NCBI GenBank assembly: GCA_032191485.1
Contig: JAVDOI010000009.1
Location: forward strand, 18,581,843 to 18,645,842
DNA length: 64,000 nt
Origin: Leptoclinus maculatus
Lineage: Eukaryota; Chordata; Actinopteri; Perciformes; Stichaeidae
Reading direction: 5' to 3'
Part shown: piece by piece, positions 47,601 to 60,321 of the stretch
Position numbering within the stretch: the stretch's first letter is position 1
How the letters are laid out: each line of letters starts with the position of its first letter
Notes under the pieces: model-generated
Database searches by the model: none
Told to the model about the DNA's origin: nothing
The model's input: only the letters and a program-made list of their open reading frames with translations
Translations under genes and position numbers: made by a program

Positions 47601-49274
47601 GCAAAACCTCTTCAAGATCCCTCCAGAGGAGGCTTTCAAATGGAAAAGAGCATGGCAATGGTCTCCTCACAGTCCACTTAATATTTAAAATATAATTTCA
47701 TCTGCAGTTTAGAGTGTTGTATTTTGCAATGGTTCCATAATCCAAAGATATATCATTCATATCTTTAGAAAACGTTGTGTGTATTTATTGTTTCTGTTGT
47801 ATTCTCAATAGGACTATTGGTGTATGCTGAAACTATTTATTGATAAATGGTATAATACAGTAGTAAATTGAATATGTCAGCTTCTTCTTTGGGTTTTTGG
47901 CTTATGATGGGCATTGTTGGTTAATGGTCATGTTAATAATAATAATGAACTTTGCCTTAAACATGAAACCAGGTTTCTGTGTAAGCTTTCAGACACAAGA
48001 AGCAGGAAGTCCAACATATTGGTAATTATAGAAAACTGAATAAATCAATGGTTTGATTCAGAGATTTCTTAATGTTTTCCAGCCACTACAAAAGCTATTG
48101 TTTCACAGCCTGAAGGTAAGGATTGTAGGGCAAATGAACTAATGCAATTTGAGTTTATGATACTAAATTCTAGCTCAAAGGTGAAAACCTTCTGAAACTG
48201 ATCCGTGGGTCGTGAGCAGTCTTGAGCCAGAAAAAGCAAAGCACTAAGGACCAACCATTGGAAAGGCAATTTGGGTCAGACTGCCAGCCTCACCACATCT
48301 TCTGGGCATTTTGAAAGGTGCCAAAACTCCTGGCATTGGTTCTCCCTCAATCAGCATCGTACCTGCTGACAAGCAATACCACATAACTCAGAGAAGTCTT
48401 TTATGTTTCCATGTGGACCATTGCTATCTCTGACGGAAGTCGACAAAAACACAACGGGTTCATTTTACAAAATAGAGGATTAGTGTTATCTGGCAACACA
48501 ACAGGAGGTCGTACTCTATGTGAGGTGCAGAGTCAAGTCCAGAGAGAGGTAAGCCAATCCGTCTAATCTCTTTGAATCAGCTGTGACAAAATGACTCTGG
48601 AACTTGGCACTAAGGAGGGCCAAGATATTTGGGCAAATGGCTTCTCCGGCTGGTGGTGTGGCTCAGGCGGAACAGTCACCCTAAGGATCCTGTTTGCAGT
48701 TTAGCTTCAATGTCCTCCTGGCATATCCATTAGTCTCAGCTGATGAAACAAAGAACAAAAGGGTATTTTTCCCCTCAATGTGGCCACAGAGTGGAAGGCT
48801 GGTCATTCTCTGAGGTGATATCAGAAACTCATGATGAAAACATGTGTGGACTCAATGCTCATGAGGCCATGTGTTGTAGGCAACATCAAGCATTTGTTTG
48901 GCCGTTTGGGCCTTTGTAGACAATAGACGGTTCCAAGATAATGAAGTGAGAAAGGGAGAGAATACAAGGTTTCAGACCCCGAGGCTATCACAGCACGCCA
49001 AGGCTACCAAATTGAATGTGCATACAATAAATAAGGTTGTCCACTCACACCCACGACTGTCCACGCTCACTTTCGTACACGATAAGTAAAGCCTGACAGT
49101 AGAGGTCTTGATCGAGAACAAACTTGTGATTGAACGATCGCGTGAAGGAGCTTGTGAACAAACCCGACGTGCATAAACTAATGTTTAAAACAACGAGGCC
49201 TGTTCCAAAAAGTGTAGTCAGGGCCTAGTGTACGGACAGTTATTCCAGGGATGACACTGTTCATCCATTGGTCC

Positions 49275-49640
49275 GCCATTAAGGTCCAGACTGATATATC
49301 TCAACTACTTGATGGATTGCGATGTAATTAGATGCCGGTATCCATGATCACCAGAGACGATGAGTCCTCATGACTTTGGTGATCTAATGGCTTTTCCTCT
49401 GGCCCTACCAACATTTTAACTTTGACAGGGTTGACTGACATTAAGTGAAATGTGTCAACGATGGTTTACCTTGAAATTGGGCCACCAAGTTTTCACTCAT
49501 GAGTAATTTCTAAAGACATTCCCATCAGGCACAGCTGTACTGTGTGTTTAGTGCTAGTTAGCATATGTTTGCCCGCTAGTACCAGCATGTTATTTTTGCA
49601 TTGTCTTAGTGAGCATGTTAGAATGCTAATGCATTAGTCC
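49275..49640. repeat. Dispersed teleost repeat fragment
   Basis: The block includes ctactt-gatggattgcgatgta, 'tgactttggtgatctaatgg', 'cattcccatcaggcacagct' and 'tgagcatgttagaatgctaa'. I recognise this phrase order from a very abundant fish repeat. It is degenerate and non-coding. Limits are approximate. Confidence 0.5.
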
Positions 49641-51765
49641 AACACACCATGTAATTGGTCACATATGCAGTTTTACTTTCTCCAGCTGGGACATTTGTCT
49701 CTCAAGACGCTACTGTGTCCGAGGAACCAGGACGGTGGCCCCGACCAGGCCTCCTCTCCTCTCTTAGGGACGTACTCCCAACCCCTTGGTGCTTCAGAAG
49801 TCTCACTTTACTAGATAGCAGTTCCTAAATCGTAAGATACTTGTGCAAGCACAGGATTCCCACACACTGGGACATAACCACCCACGCAAAGTCATTCACA
49901 CCAACCCCCATTTCACACACAGCTCATCATTGAACCCGTTTTCACCATGACGATGGGTCTTCACACTGACTGAAAAAACAACATCCAACTCTGGAGTCGA
50001 ACCCATAATTACATCAGATCAAGCCTGCAGACACTTAAAAACTGGTTGAAATATTCTGTGTAAAAATGAGGAACTTGCATATTAATGCACGACACCATCT
50101 GTGCTCAATGTGTGGAGGAAAATATCTGCATTAGGAGGAAAAAGCAGGTGAAGAAATGGATTTCAGCCTTGCTTGGAGGGGATTAAAAGACATCACGGTA
50201 CCACACTGACATGTACTGACTAGAATTTCAAGAAAACAAGCTCAAATTAACAGCCAGTCAGTGTCAGAGGAAATAAGCAGAGCAAGAGGCTGCAGTAAAG
50301 CCTTGCAAGCAGGAGGGGGTTGTGGGATATTATACGAGCTCTCAGATTTGTTTGTCTTGGAACGGCCTCAGAGTGATGTCATCATCATCATCATCATCAT
50401 GGCTGTTGCTCCACTTCTTTGGTCCAGTAAATGACGACAGCACACATATCCACCTCTTGGGCAAAAGTTGCTCTGAGTTCAGAAGTTGCTCGTGTTGCTG
50501 TGAAGTGCTTTGGATTCATGTTGAATGGAGCTTTCAGACGGGTCTGGTGAGCAGCTGCTGTCGGGCCAGATATTCAGAAATGGTGTGGCTATGGCCCGAT
50601 TATGAATATTCATGAAACAAAACATGCAATGCTGCGCTCACTCCGAAGAGTCTCCGTTGATCAACGTTGCATGAGAAAAGTGAATTTCCCAATCCAGTCA
50701 AGAGTTAACAGGAACACTTGGCATTTCGAAACCTCACAAACAAAGCCGAGAGGAGAGGTCGGAAATGAAGACATCCACGTCCTCCAAGTCAATCCCGAGA
50801 AGACATCCACTTCCTTGAGTGCATGTGGGACCAAAAGCCACGTCACAAAAGAAACCGTTTCCCCCATGCAACTTCTTTACGCTGTCAAAACTTAATTAAA
50901 CAATTGTGTCATTTGTGCTGACGGGGGGACGGGGGGAATTGGAAAGTCACCAAATGCTCTGTGAATCGTACACAGAGACGACCAAATGACAAGCTGCTTC
51001 AAAAGTGACTTGTTAAGGCGCATTAATCCCTCAAAGATGACGAGCCAAGATATCTCACAGAAAATTAATTTGCGCACGTAATAAGTGTGTAGATAAGAGC
51101 GGAAGGAACGGTGGGGACGCAGAGCAAAGCCTTCTGCTGAGCTCTCTGGAGTTGTGCAAGCTGCTGGCTGTCAGTCGCTGCCTGCACAGAAAAATCACAT
51201 CCAGCTCTGGGATTGCTAAACTAAATATCCACTAGGGTGAGGCAAGGCGAAAAGTGAAGTGCAGCATCTCTTGGTGATGTAAATACTACCTTTAATCGGC
51301 GCTGCTAGCCAAATACTGTTACTGTAGTTCACTGTGAACATCCTGGAAGTTACTTTGTCCACACATTGCACCTTATGCCCCCCGTTCAACCGATCGAACC
51401 TCTCAAGTGTCATTCTTAGAAAGCTGAAAAATGACTTTGACATTGTTGTTGCAAAAGGCAGGAGACTGGCCTGCAGCCAGCCAAACAGCACCTCCGGGTG
51501 GGGCTGAGCCCAGCTAGGACATCAGGACATGGGGAGAAGAGGGGAGAGACGGGAGGGGGGGGGGGGGACTCTTGCGACAAAGGGGTTAGAAAAAGAGGGA
51601 GTAAAGTCAAGAGGAGGGAGACAGTGAGCATGGCTCTCTGTGACGTAGATGCTACTGATGGACTCAACAACGAGCCACGCTGTTTTGATGTCACCATCAA
51701 CAGTCTTCTGTTATGGATCTGAGAGACATGCTTGGCTCGTAAAACAAAACAAAGAATCCACTCAC

Positions 51766-51894
51766 CACTTTCGCTCTTCTCGATCACGTCCACCGTCTCG
51801 CCCGCCTTGAGGCTGATCTCCGAGTTCTCCTGCCTCTCGTAGTTGGCCACGGCCACGTACTGCTCCAGCACCATCGGCTCCGAGCTGTCAATCC
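51766..51894 (-). CDS. sh3pxd2a: SH3PXD2A exon: start of SH3-1
   Basis: The 129-bp exon lies between acceptor gaaacaggcc..ttcccctcag (ag at 51895-51896) and donor gtgagtg. Two leading bases complete a codon, then IDSSEPMVLEQYVAVANYER, QENSEISLKAGETVDVIEK, SES and one base of Gly. It is the N-terminal half of SH3-1 and matches the DIDSSEPM(L/V)LEQYV segment that follows the PX domain in TKS5. It is the most 5' coding exon visible; the PX exons lie beyond 64000 or were not recognised. The reading frame stays open through the acceptor into the upstream CpG-rich block. Confidence 0.95.
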
Positions 51895-52060
51895 CTGAGG
51901 GGAAGAAACAGGCCGTCAGCCACCTGCCCGCCGCGGCGCCCCGGGACCTCCTCCCCCTGTGACCGACTAAACCGCCGCCGCTGTGCAACCGGTACGCCGC
52001 CATAGGCCCACCCCCCGCTCCCTGCCACCGTACCTCCCTGACCAATCAGAAAGCGAGCTC
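51895..52060 (-). promoter_or_regulatory. sh3pxd2a: CpG-rich block upstream of the SH3-1 exon: candidate internal promoter
   Basis: Immediately 5' (minus strand) of the SH3-1 exon lies a compact GC- and CpG-rich stretch with ccgcgg, ggcgcc and cccggg words, unlike the surrounding AT-rich intron. A CCAAT box (ccaatcag on the + strand, about 52042) lies near its far edge. An ATG at 52003-52001 within ATGGCGGC (also a YY1-type core) opens a frame that runs without a stop through the splice acceptor into GIDSSEPMVLEQ. In mammals a PX-less short TKS5 is transcribed from an internal promoter. This block is a plausible counterpart by inference only. Confidence 0.4.
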
Positions 52061-52508
52061 ACGACTTGGCTGCATAGTCCCAAACGTCTGGCCACATAGC
52101 TGAGTCGACCCTCGGCCCACACCAACGGACTGAGGAGCATCGGAGAGGAATCAAAACAAAAGGAGGGAACGGGAAGAAAACGTTTGCGGGGGCTGCATCT
52201 CACACCTCAAGGGATCCATGACAGAATCCGAACTTTAAGATCCAACAAGAAGGAAACCGAGGAGTAAAAAAGAAAACGAGGAGAAGTGGAGAAGTGGAGG
52301 AGCCGCTAATGCTTGAGGGGAAGACTGGGGAGCGAATGAGTGGAAGAAGTTTCCCTGTGGAAAATCAGCAGTGCGGTTGAGAGGAAAGGCCTCCCCTCCA
52401 CTGCCTTTAGGAGCCAGCCGTTGGACAGCAAGTCGGGAGGGGGGGGGAGGAACACACCAATCATGGTAGTCGGCACTGCTGGCCTTAAATAGAAACATAT
52501 GAGTGAAC

Positions 52509-52509
<1 letters not shown>

Positions 52510-52550
<41 letters not shown>
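52510..52550. repeat. GA microsatellite
   Basis: An uninterrupted GA dinucleotide run. Confidence 0.95.
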
Positions 52551-52553
<3 letters not shown>

Positions 52554-52950
52554 GGTCCATGTTTATGTGAAACAAAAGAAGAAAGCATTTGAGTTGGGGT
52601 TAGGCCACTCTGTTTTCTCTCTGATGTTTAACCCTTTCCCTGCCGACAGAGTTCACGTGCTGCTGCATATCTCATCTGATCCTTACGGGCTTGTTTGGGC
52701 CACAGAGAGATGTTGAGTATCAGTGATCAGGAACAGAACAGTTATACAATAAGAACAAATACATGGATGTTGTGTGGCCAGAGACACAGTCCCCATCTCT
52801 GTTTCTACTGTACCCGTACTACAATGTGATAACTGAGGTGGTGCAGAACAAGCTGATCACAGCACCCAATGAATTCAACCCACTCACCAGACGGAGCGCT
52901 GCTATTGGACAATTTAAAAGGCTGAGTTAGAAATGACGTTCATGAGCGTT

Positions 52951-53058
52951 AGAGGTCGGCCGATAGTGGATTTTTACAGGCTGATAAAATAGAGATAGTT
53001 TGGAGCAGGAAAAAGCTGATGGGCAATTAATCGGCCGATATCCCCCCCCCCCCCCCAG
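52951..53058. repeat. Degenerate repeat with inverted GGCCGAT words, ending in C15
   Basis: Ggtcggccgatagtgg at one side and attaatcggccgatatc at the other flank a Gat-rich middle, followed by a run of 15 C. It resembles a teleost repeat built on the GGCCGATA motif. Confidence 0.45.
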
Positions 53059-53209
53059 CACGACAAAAAAACAACAATGAATCTGAATGAACAAACTGTA
53101 GAGCTGAACCTCTAGTAACACCTAAATAAATACATCTGGATTCATGAACATCAAACTCAAAGTGATTAGAGTAGGGATGGGTCGTGACTTTTGAAATTCA
53201 TAATTGTCC

Positions 53210-54921
53210 TTAACCTGTTACCACTCCAGTAAAATGACTGAAGGTTCTTCCCCAACAGTCAGAATCACTGTAAGTGCTACTGGCATTGAGTAATAGAAGT
53301 TTGAACACACTGAAGTAGAAGGTTTTTATTTCCGCCTGAATATCTTTTTGCAAACAGATGCCTGCAGATGACTATAGTTGTGACTTATTAGCTGGAAAAC
53401 ACAATGGGACCACAGCATGAAGCCTTATCTAGTCCAAGTTCAAATTTGATAACAATACCACAGAAAATGAATATTTTACACATGTTTTACTAAGGGTATG
53501 TCCAGGCGTTTTCCAAAAAAGGCCATTTGGAGACCCATGGTAACCATGGTAACAAACCTAGGCTGTGTAAAAATGTGTATTCATAATTCAAACTAAAGCT
53601 TATTTATGTCAATATACAGTAATCTATAAGTTATTTCGCCATTATTCACTTTCCTAAAGTCTCCAAAACTCTCAAAAACCACACTTTGCATTTAACGCAC
53701 GGACGCAGTGACCTGACTCGCGGTTACCTGACTCGCGGTCACGCAGGTTACTTCTGTGTTCTGCCTCTAAATCTACCCACTGAAGCTGTATATCGTTATT
53801 TTCGAAATTTCATTGGCTATACGAAGCGTTAGTCATCAGAACGATCGGTTGCAATTGTCTTTACACGAAAGAAGAGGGGCAGGCACTTCCTTCAACGCGG
53901 ACTCTCATTGGCTATTGTAGGCTGTGGACAGGACATGGAAGCTCCTATTGGGTCAAGTGAGGTGTCAATCGAAAGGTCAGAGTGCAGCCGCCATTTTGAG
54001 ACACAGAGAGCGTCAATGTTTACATGCAAACTGAAGTTACGTTGGAAAATACATAAATAATTAGGCATATCTGCCGGCTAATTTGAAATGATGCAACAGC
54101 AGTCCGTGGGTATTTATTGACGTAATAATGTGTTTTGGACTAAATATTTGACTGGATTGGATTGTCTGGACCTTTGGCAATGTAACAAGACCGTTTTAGT
54201 TGGAATATTATCGATGGGTGGATTACTATGAGGCTTCATTGGTGAGTTGCCTCAATGTTGTAATTGTTTGTTTGTTGGTTGGTGGTCTGACAGAGGCGTT
54301 GATTGTACCTGCTGTTGTGATTGTATCTTGAAATGGTTTGCATAAATCTAATCACAAGAATCTTAGCTTTCCAAAGATATGTCGCATCAGTACCTACCTA
54401 TACATAGCAGTTGTGTACATGACACAGATGTACAGTCGGGCTGTCGGAGTATGATAAAAGAAATGAATGAGCACTAATGGTCTGAGTCAGGATGTGAACC
54501 CTGGTCTTAGGAGTCAAACAAGAAGACGTTGTTCGCATGAGGCTGTTTAAATGGATCTAAACATCATGGGGAAATATTGCTATTGCAGATTAAACCATCA
54601 AAATGTCTTTGCACTCTGCTCATAACAATGAGAATATCTACTTATGTACATAATTTTTATATTTTTTTCATGTTTCTACACTCAGAAATCTTTAGGATCA
54701 ATATGTGTTTATTTAGTTTATTTAGTTAATTTTTGATTTTTTAAGTTAGATTTTTTTGTCTTTCTAACATTTATGACACAATTGAAATACTTCTTATGGT
54801 TTATTGACTGGCATAACCTTTTACCTCAGGTACAGATTTTAGGGATATGAAGCATTTGAAGATAAATAAAATAAATGACACTAGTGGGTCATATTCTATT
54901 GCAGAGTCAACAAAGGGTTAA
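53210..54921. mobile_element. Possible piggyBac-like element with promoter-like interior
   Basis: Ttaa at 53210-53213 is followed by cctgttaccactcc; at the right, caacaaaggg precedes ttaa at 54918-54921. The ends are only weakly complementary, so this is tentative. Inside, 53690-54010 is CpG-richer with two attgg boxes and gccgccattttgag (a YY1-type motif) at about 53989, followed at 54240 by a donor-like gtgagt. No transposase frame is present. Confidence 0.3.
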
Positions 54922-56487
54922 ACATTGCTCACATGCTGGCAGCTAACTCGTGTCATCATCACAGTGACTGAAGAGGCATCCCTGACAAACAGCACATCCA
55001 CCTGCCTCTTAATGACAACAACAGTGTTGGTGAGCATCAATGGACAGCATCACAGGTGACCTGCAGCGTTCTTTCAAACACCTCGGCCCTCCATCTGCAG
55101 TTAAGATTGGATCACATGGACAGGGGAGGGAAAAGCAGAGATGGTCCAAACAGAGCATGTGCAGCGGACTGATTTCAGCCAGAGATCCGGCTGCTCACCC
55201 CTATCTGACATAAACAGATAGATCTTGGCAGAGGAGATACGGAAGATGCTACACGTGATGTTCTTACAAGACGATTGCCATCATCAAACTTGAAGGGAGG
55301 CGGCATGTCAGCACCAGCAACGCGTCAATACAGTCTCTGATGAAGACGTGAGCGCTGGCTGATTGAGAAGTACGGAGCATTGTTCGTCAGCAGATCTCTC
55401 CATCTTCCCAATTACGACCGCATGCGGGACAGGGACTTCTCTGTCAGCCTCTTTATAGTTTTTTCTAAATGGGATCGGACCTTGAACATGTTTGTATTGA
55501 ATTGGAATGTTAAGCTGTGCACGTTAGATGCCACTGTCCTTTAAGATCTAAGGGAAGAAGAACCAGATGAAGTCTAGCTCACAGGATTGAGTGCATCTAA
55601 TACCATATCTTCACAGTGGCCTAGTAATATGTTGATGAGTGCAGTGCAATCTTGCATTTCAGCAGCCTGGAAGAATACAAAGTAGGCTAAAGCGTTTGTG
55701 TACTGCTTAAAACACAATCAAGCATCTCTCCATGGCGTTACTCCAATAAGCAGGCAGCAAACACCGGGGAATGCTCATAACCTCCCTGCCCCACTGTCAG
55801 TCTGACTGTCTTCAGACAAATAAAGAAAGGCTGCATGTTGTGGAGAACGTCAGCAGCCCACGAGGAGGGAGCAATCAAAGTCAGCCCGAGGTAATGAAGC
55901 CGCACAGATCCAGCTATTTAAACGCTTTATACTGTCGTAATGTAACCACGCCTTGTTGAGAAATACCATCAATCCTAAAGACCTGTTACAATACAGAAAT
56001 CTGGTGCAATAAATGTATGAAATCAGGGGAGCGGTCTATACACTCAAATATGGTGTGTCTTTGTTGTTCCTGACTCGTACTGACGCTGAAAGCTCTAATG
56101 GAATGTCTTTCTTCAACAATGGCTCCATCACAGTTAAATGTCTCAACACTGGTGAAATGCTCAGCAGATGGGGCGAATCTTTGATCGACTTTGTGTGGAA
56201 GTGTGTTTGTATGTGCCGGGGAAATACAAGTGATTTCCCGGAATAGTTTATTTGCAATAGTGACAATTATGATTGCACTTCTTTCCTCTCGACTCGTCAT
56301 TCCTAAACGCGATTGAGGTCACAGTGCAGGCAGTGATCTGCAGCCACGTTGCAGACAAAATGTAAGGAACCAGACTTGACACCTCATATCCGTCTGAGGC
56401 TCGCTGCCACATGCAGACCTAAGGTCCGTGCTCTGTGCCCAGCTGTCGTTGGCTGAGCAGGCCTGTGGAGATGGATGGGTAGACTGC

Positions 56488-56490
<3 letters not shown>

Positions 56491-56529
<39 letters not shown>
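56491..56529. repeat. GA microsatellite
   Basis: An uninterrupted GA dinucleotide run. Confidence 0.95.
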
Positions 56530-56532
<3 letters not shown>

Positions 56533-59500
56533 CTGGATTTGAGCTGACGGGATGAAGGAGAGGATGATGGTGCATGCAAAGCAGATGCTGATAGAAAGAT
56601 GCTGAAGTGTGAACAGAAATTAAAAAAAGCGAAAGCGATGCAGCTGGTGTGTTGGCTCTCACAGCGGCTCATGCATATTCAACATGTTAGACACACAAGG
56701 CTACCTGAGGCCTCTTTCCTCGGGCTGTCTGTAAAGCCGTACATCCATACTGCAGACAAAGAGAAGGAAGAAGAGAAGCAGAGAGATTATTCAGTTGGAC
56801 AGCATGCAGAAGCAACAGTATGGTAAAGCACACCTTTTATTACATCACAAAATATGACGAGGCAGAGATAACCCGGGGATGACTGCGTTTTTTTGAGCTC
56901 AGTGTTGTTCTTCATGCTGAAGAGAATAAAGTGCATCTTAGTGTTGGTACAGTTCCATTGCAGACACTCCAGACTCCAACCCTCCCTCCTTCAGACTGCC
57001 AGACTTCCTGTGATCCCCCTCTCTCCATCTCTTCATAACGTTCTCCATTCCTTCCTTCCCTCTATCTCGACCTCCTGGAATGTCTGAGATGGGCGTCAGC
57101 CACTTCTAAAGTTCGTTCCGAACCCCCCCCCCCCCACCCCTCCCTCCAAAAAAACATCTCAGCACCCCCAGTCAGGAAATGAAACGCCATGCATCAGAGA
57201 CGACAGGGGCCAAGACTCGGGGTGCAGTAGATAGAGCTACTGTGGTATATCTCAGGGAGGCCATGATTTAAAGTTTGATTTAGAGCCAAAATAATATTTT
57301 ACAATATGTTTTTGTTCTACAAGAAGGAACGTTCTTCACCAACACAGTCTCACTGCAAACTCTTCAAACCACAACGCTTGTTCAGTGGACCACAGCTTCA
57401 CACTACGGTTCTCCTCTAGTGTCTAGTGTTTGGTACGTGTGTGGTTTCAAAATAAAAGTCCGACGTAGGTTCACTACTCAACAAAAATATATTTTGGGTA
57501 AAATATGTATTTCTGTGACTGCTGTTTTGTGACAAAAACTAAAGTATGGTGTAGACACCTTCCAAAGCTGCAGTGAGAAGCATTGAACTGAAACAAGTTA
57601 AAAAAGGGTCCACAATAAAATTCCACTAATTTAGGTTCATCTACTGCTTTTTCCCATCCTTCATGACCCCTCCTGACCCCAGACATCCCTTCATCTCCCT
57701 GTATATAAACTAACATCTATGTCTTTCCAGGAATAATAAAGTAAACTATAGGATTGAACGTATTGAAAGTTGGCATGGACTGCTTGGTCAGATTCTTTAA
57801 TTAGATGGATAGATGTAGCCCTTCATGGGTTTCAAAGGATGTGAGACGAGAGACGTGACTCAGAGGTCTAGAAGAAATCGTGCTGTTTCTCTTCAGCTCA
57901 TGACTTGTGTTCAACCATGGCCCACGTCAACAGTGACATCTCATGTGATAAAATGAGCTTCATGGAAATGTAACCATGGAGTGTACAAATAGAGATGGTT
58001 GAGGCAAATGGATAGTGTTTCTGAAGGATATGGCCTTTAACAGGTGCTCGTTTTATCACTCCATGAAAACACTCAAAACCCATGGAAAATGTTCAAAATG
58101 TAACAATCTGAAAATCGTGTGCTTGCCCAACGAATCAACTCATCTTTAGAAGAGTTTGAAGTTTGTGTACTTCATGATCCTGGCGAGCGCTGCCCCTGTA
58201 GTGAAACCGACGCTCCTCTGTGTTGACTCACGAGAGATAATAAAAGCCAAATCCCCAAGTCGCTACCCTCCAGAGCCTCCGGGGCTTTAGCTGGACTGAT
58301 GTTGGCCCGAGGGAGGGACACGGCTGGTCCCAGGTCAGCCAGGGTCAAACCTCGCTCACTAATGCCCAAGCGTGATTACTGCCCACCGGGCAGCTCTCAG
58401 TCCAGCGCTCAACATCTGATTGATATTAACTCTCTGACTCTGGGCCCTCCATGCCCTCCATGCTTCATTCCTCTCAGGTTTGGGTGATGACGTCACAAAC
58501 CAGCAGAGCCAGCAGTGTTTTCTCTGTCCCTTTGCTTGCTGTGGGTCATTTTTACTAGAATTCTGACCCCAAACGCCTCCATTGTTCTGCAATTCAGGGT
58601 CTATGGGCAGTCTGATTGGAGGGGCTTATTAGACTTCTATCTGCTTTTTCTGTCCAGTAGATTAGTAGATTGTGTTCCTGTTGTTGACATCACCACACAT
58701 CCCCCCCGACGCGCCACAGTCCATCAACGAGCTAAGACCAGCAGCCTGAGGAGTATAAGGAGTGACTGTTTACTGAAGTATCTACGTGATCTCTCTCTGG
58801 AACCTTTAAAGATACATTCCCAAAATCCAAACCCGACTGTGAACTGAGTTGAGTCTCTAAGTATTCTGGTTTGTTTTCTGGAATTAGTATTTCTAGCTCT
58901 AAAATGACGACTAATGCTCTCAGATGACTTCATTAGTCCCACCTTCACTTGTGTTTGGCAGCTATACAGCTTAAGTAAAGAGGTAAAAATGAAACACCAA
59001 AGTATGGTTTACATTTTGTACTACCTTGTCATTTGCAAGTGCCTTCATTATTTCAAATGTTGATTGTAAAGAGAAATGTTATTTCTTCATCAATTTAAAG
59101 GATGATAAGGATAAAACCACATGTGTTTAACAGCCACAACTTAAAGTATCTTTAAATCAAATAAATCCATAATTTGTAAGGATGTTTTAGTATTTCAAGT
59201 GTACAAATTCCTTAAGTCTGAAAGAGATGGGAGAGGTGAAGACGCAGAAGTAGAGACGTATTTCACTGCGAGCTCTAAATCATCAACACATTTGACATCA
59301 GCATTATGTGCTCAGAGTCTTCTCTACATAACTCAAACAACAGGGAGAAAGTTTGTTACCTACTTATGAGTAGGTAACAAAGTCAGTTCTCCTCAAACAG
59401 CCAGACTGACGGTCCAACCTCATGCTGGCTCTCCCTGCATGTCCTCCACACAGTCACAGCTTCAATGGTAAACCCTTGTCACCTGACACCACGACAAAGG

Positions 59501-59581
59501 CAACCAATAACAACAGCTAACCAGTATTGATGGGACACTTGTGAAAAAGCACAGCAGCCGAGAGTTACACCGCCACTAACA

Positions 59582-60100
59582 ATGTCAAACCGCAGACAGA
59601 AGATAAATGGTATCGACGCCGTGTTTAGCAGGAAGAGGACAGAACAACAGAGACTGTGGCAAATTACATTCTTGTGCAAACAGAGCGGTGTAGAGAGCGA
59701 CGCTGACGGGCCCTCTGCTCTAGCTAAACAGAGCGGTGTAGAGAGCGACGCTGACGGGCCCTCTGCCCTAGCTAAACAGAGCAGTGAGGGGAGCGACAAT
59801 GTCGGGCCCTCTGCCCTAGCTAAACAAAGCAGTGAGGGGAGCGACGATGACGGACCCTCTGCCCTAGCTAAACAGAGCAGTGAGGGGAGCGACGATGACG
59901 GGCCCTCTGTCCTAGCTAAACAGAGCGGTGAGGGGAGCGACGATGACGGGCCCTCTGCTCTAGCTAAACAGAGCGGTGAGGGGAGCGACGATGACGGGCC
60001 CTCTGCTCTAGCTAAACAGAGCGGTGAGGGGAGCGACGACGACGGGCCCTCTGCTCTACGACGACCGCCGTTAGCTACAACAGACCCCGAGCCGGGTTGA
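59582..60100 (+). other. Open frame of 172 codons built mostly from a 16-residue repeat
   Basis: The frame starts MSNRRQKINGIDAVFSRKRT, a basic leader, then repeats of 16 residues such as KQSSEGSDDDGPSALA, and ends after LRRPPLATTDPEPG. The repeat is acidic and Ser-rich. The basic leader faintly recalls N-termini of transposon-derived zinc-finger proteins, but no domain is visible. The opposite strand is also open for 210 codons across the same repeat (59479-60111), because a 48-bp unit with no stop keeps several frames open. I cannot say whether either is expressed; a chance frame over a minisatellite, or the first exon of a transposon gene, are both possible. Confidence 0.3.
59678..60061. 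repeat. 48-bp minisatellite, eight units
   Basis: Units start at 59678, 59726, 59774, 59822, 59870, 59918, 59966 and 60014, each exactly 48 bp (aaacagagcggtg... through ...ctctagct). Units differ by point changes only, so frame is kept throughout. The array is GC- and CpG-rich compared with the surrounding intron. Confidence 0.95.
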
Positions 60101-60321
60101 GAGAGTGACATGGTGCGAGTGCTTCATGTCAAATCACATCTGTTCCAAAGTGAGCCCTGTCCCCGTCACTCCTGCTGCTATCCCTCATGGTTATGAAGCT
60201 GGAGAAGACAATTACAATTGTTCTGCCTAAATCAATACCCACTTTACTGTATCCTCAGCAGTGATGTAATCAGAGTGGACTGACATTATTACTGCTGCAG
60301 TAAAGTGGTCAGTAAAATCGT

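Larger units (their letters stand above)
39228..51765 (-). other. sh3pxd2a: SH3PXD2A intron inside SH3-1 (12.5 kb)
   Basis: No exon was recognised. The repeats found are a piggyBac-like element (40672-41706), hAT copy 3 (43715-43965), a MITE (44336-44674), a dispersed repeat (49275-49640), and microsatellites including TA at 42539-42560, TTG at 40514-40531 and ATC at 50379-50400. A G13 run is at 51555-51567. The rest is unremarkable. Confidence 0.8.

Noticed and set aside
51416..52045. A 209-codon minus-strand frame as an independent gene
   Set aside because: It contains the SH3-1 exon and continues past the splice donor into intron; only the exon part, and possibly the upstream leader, is credible.
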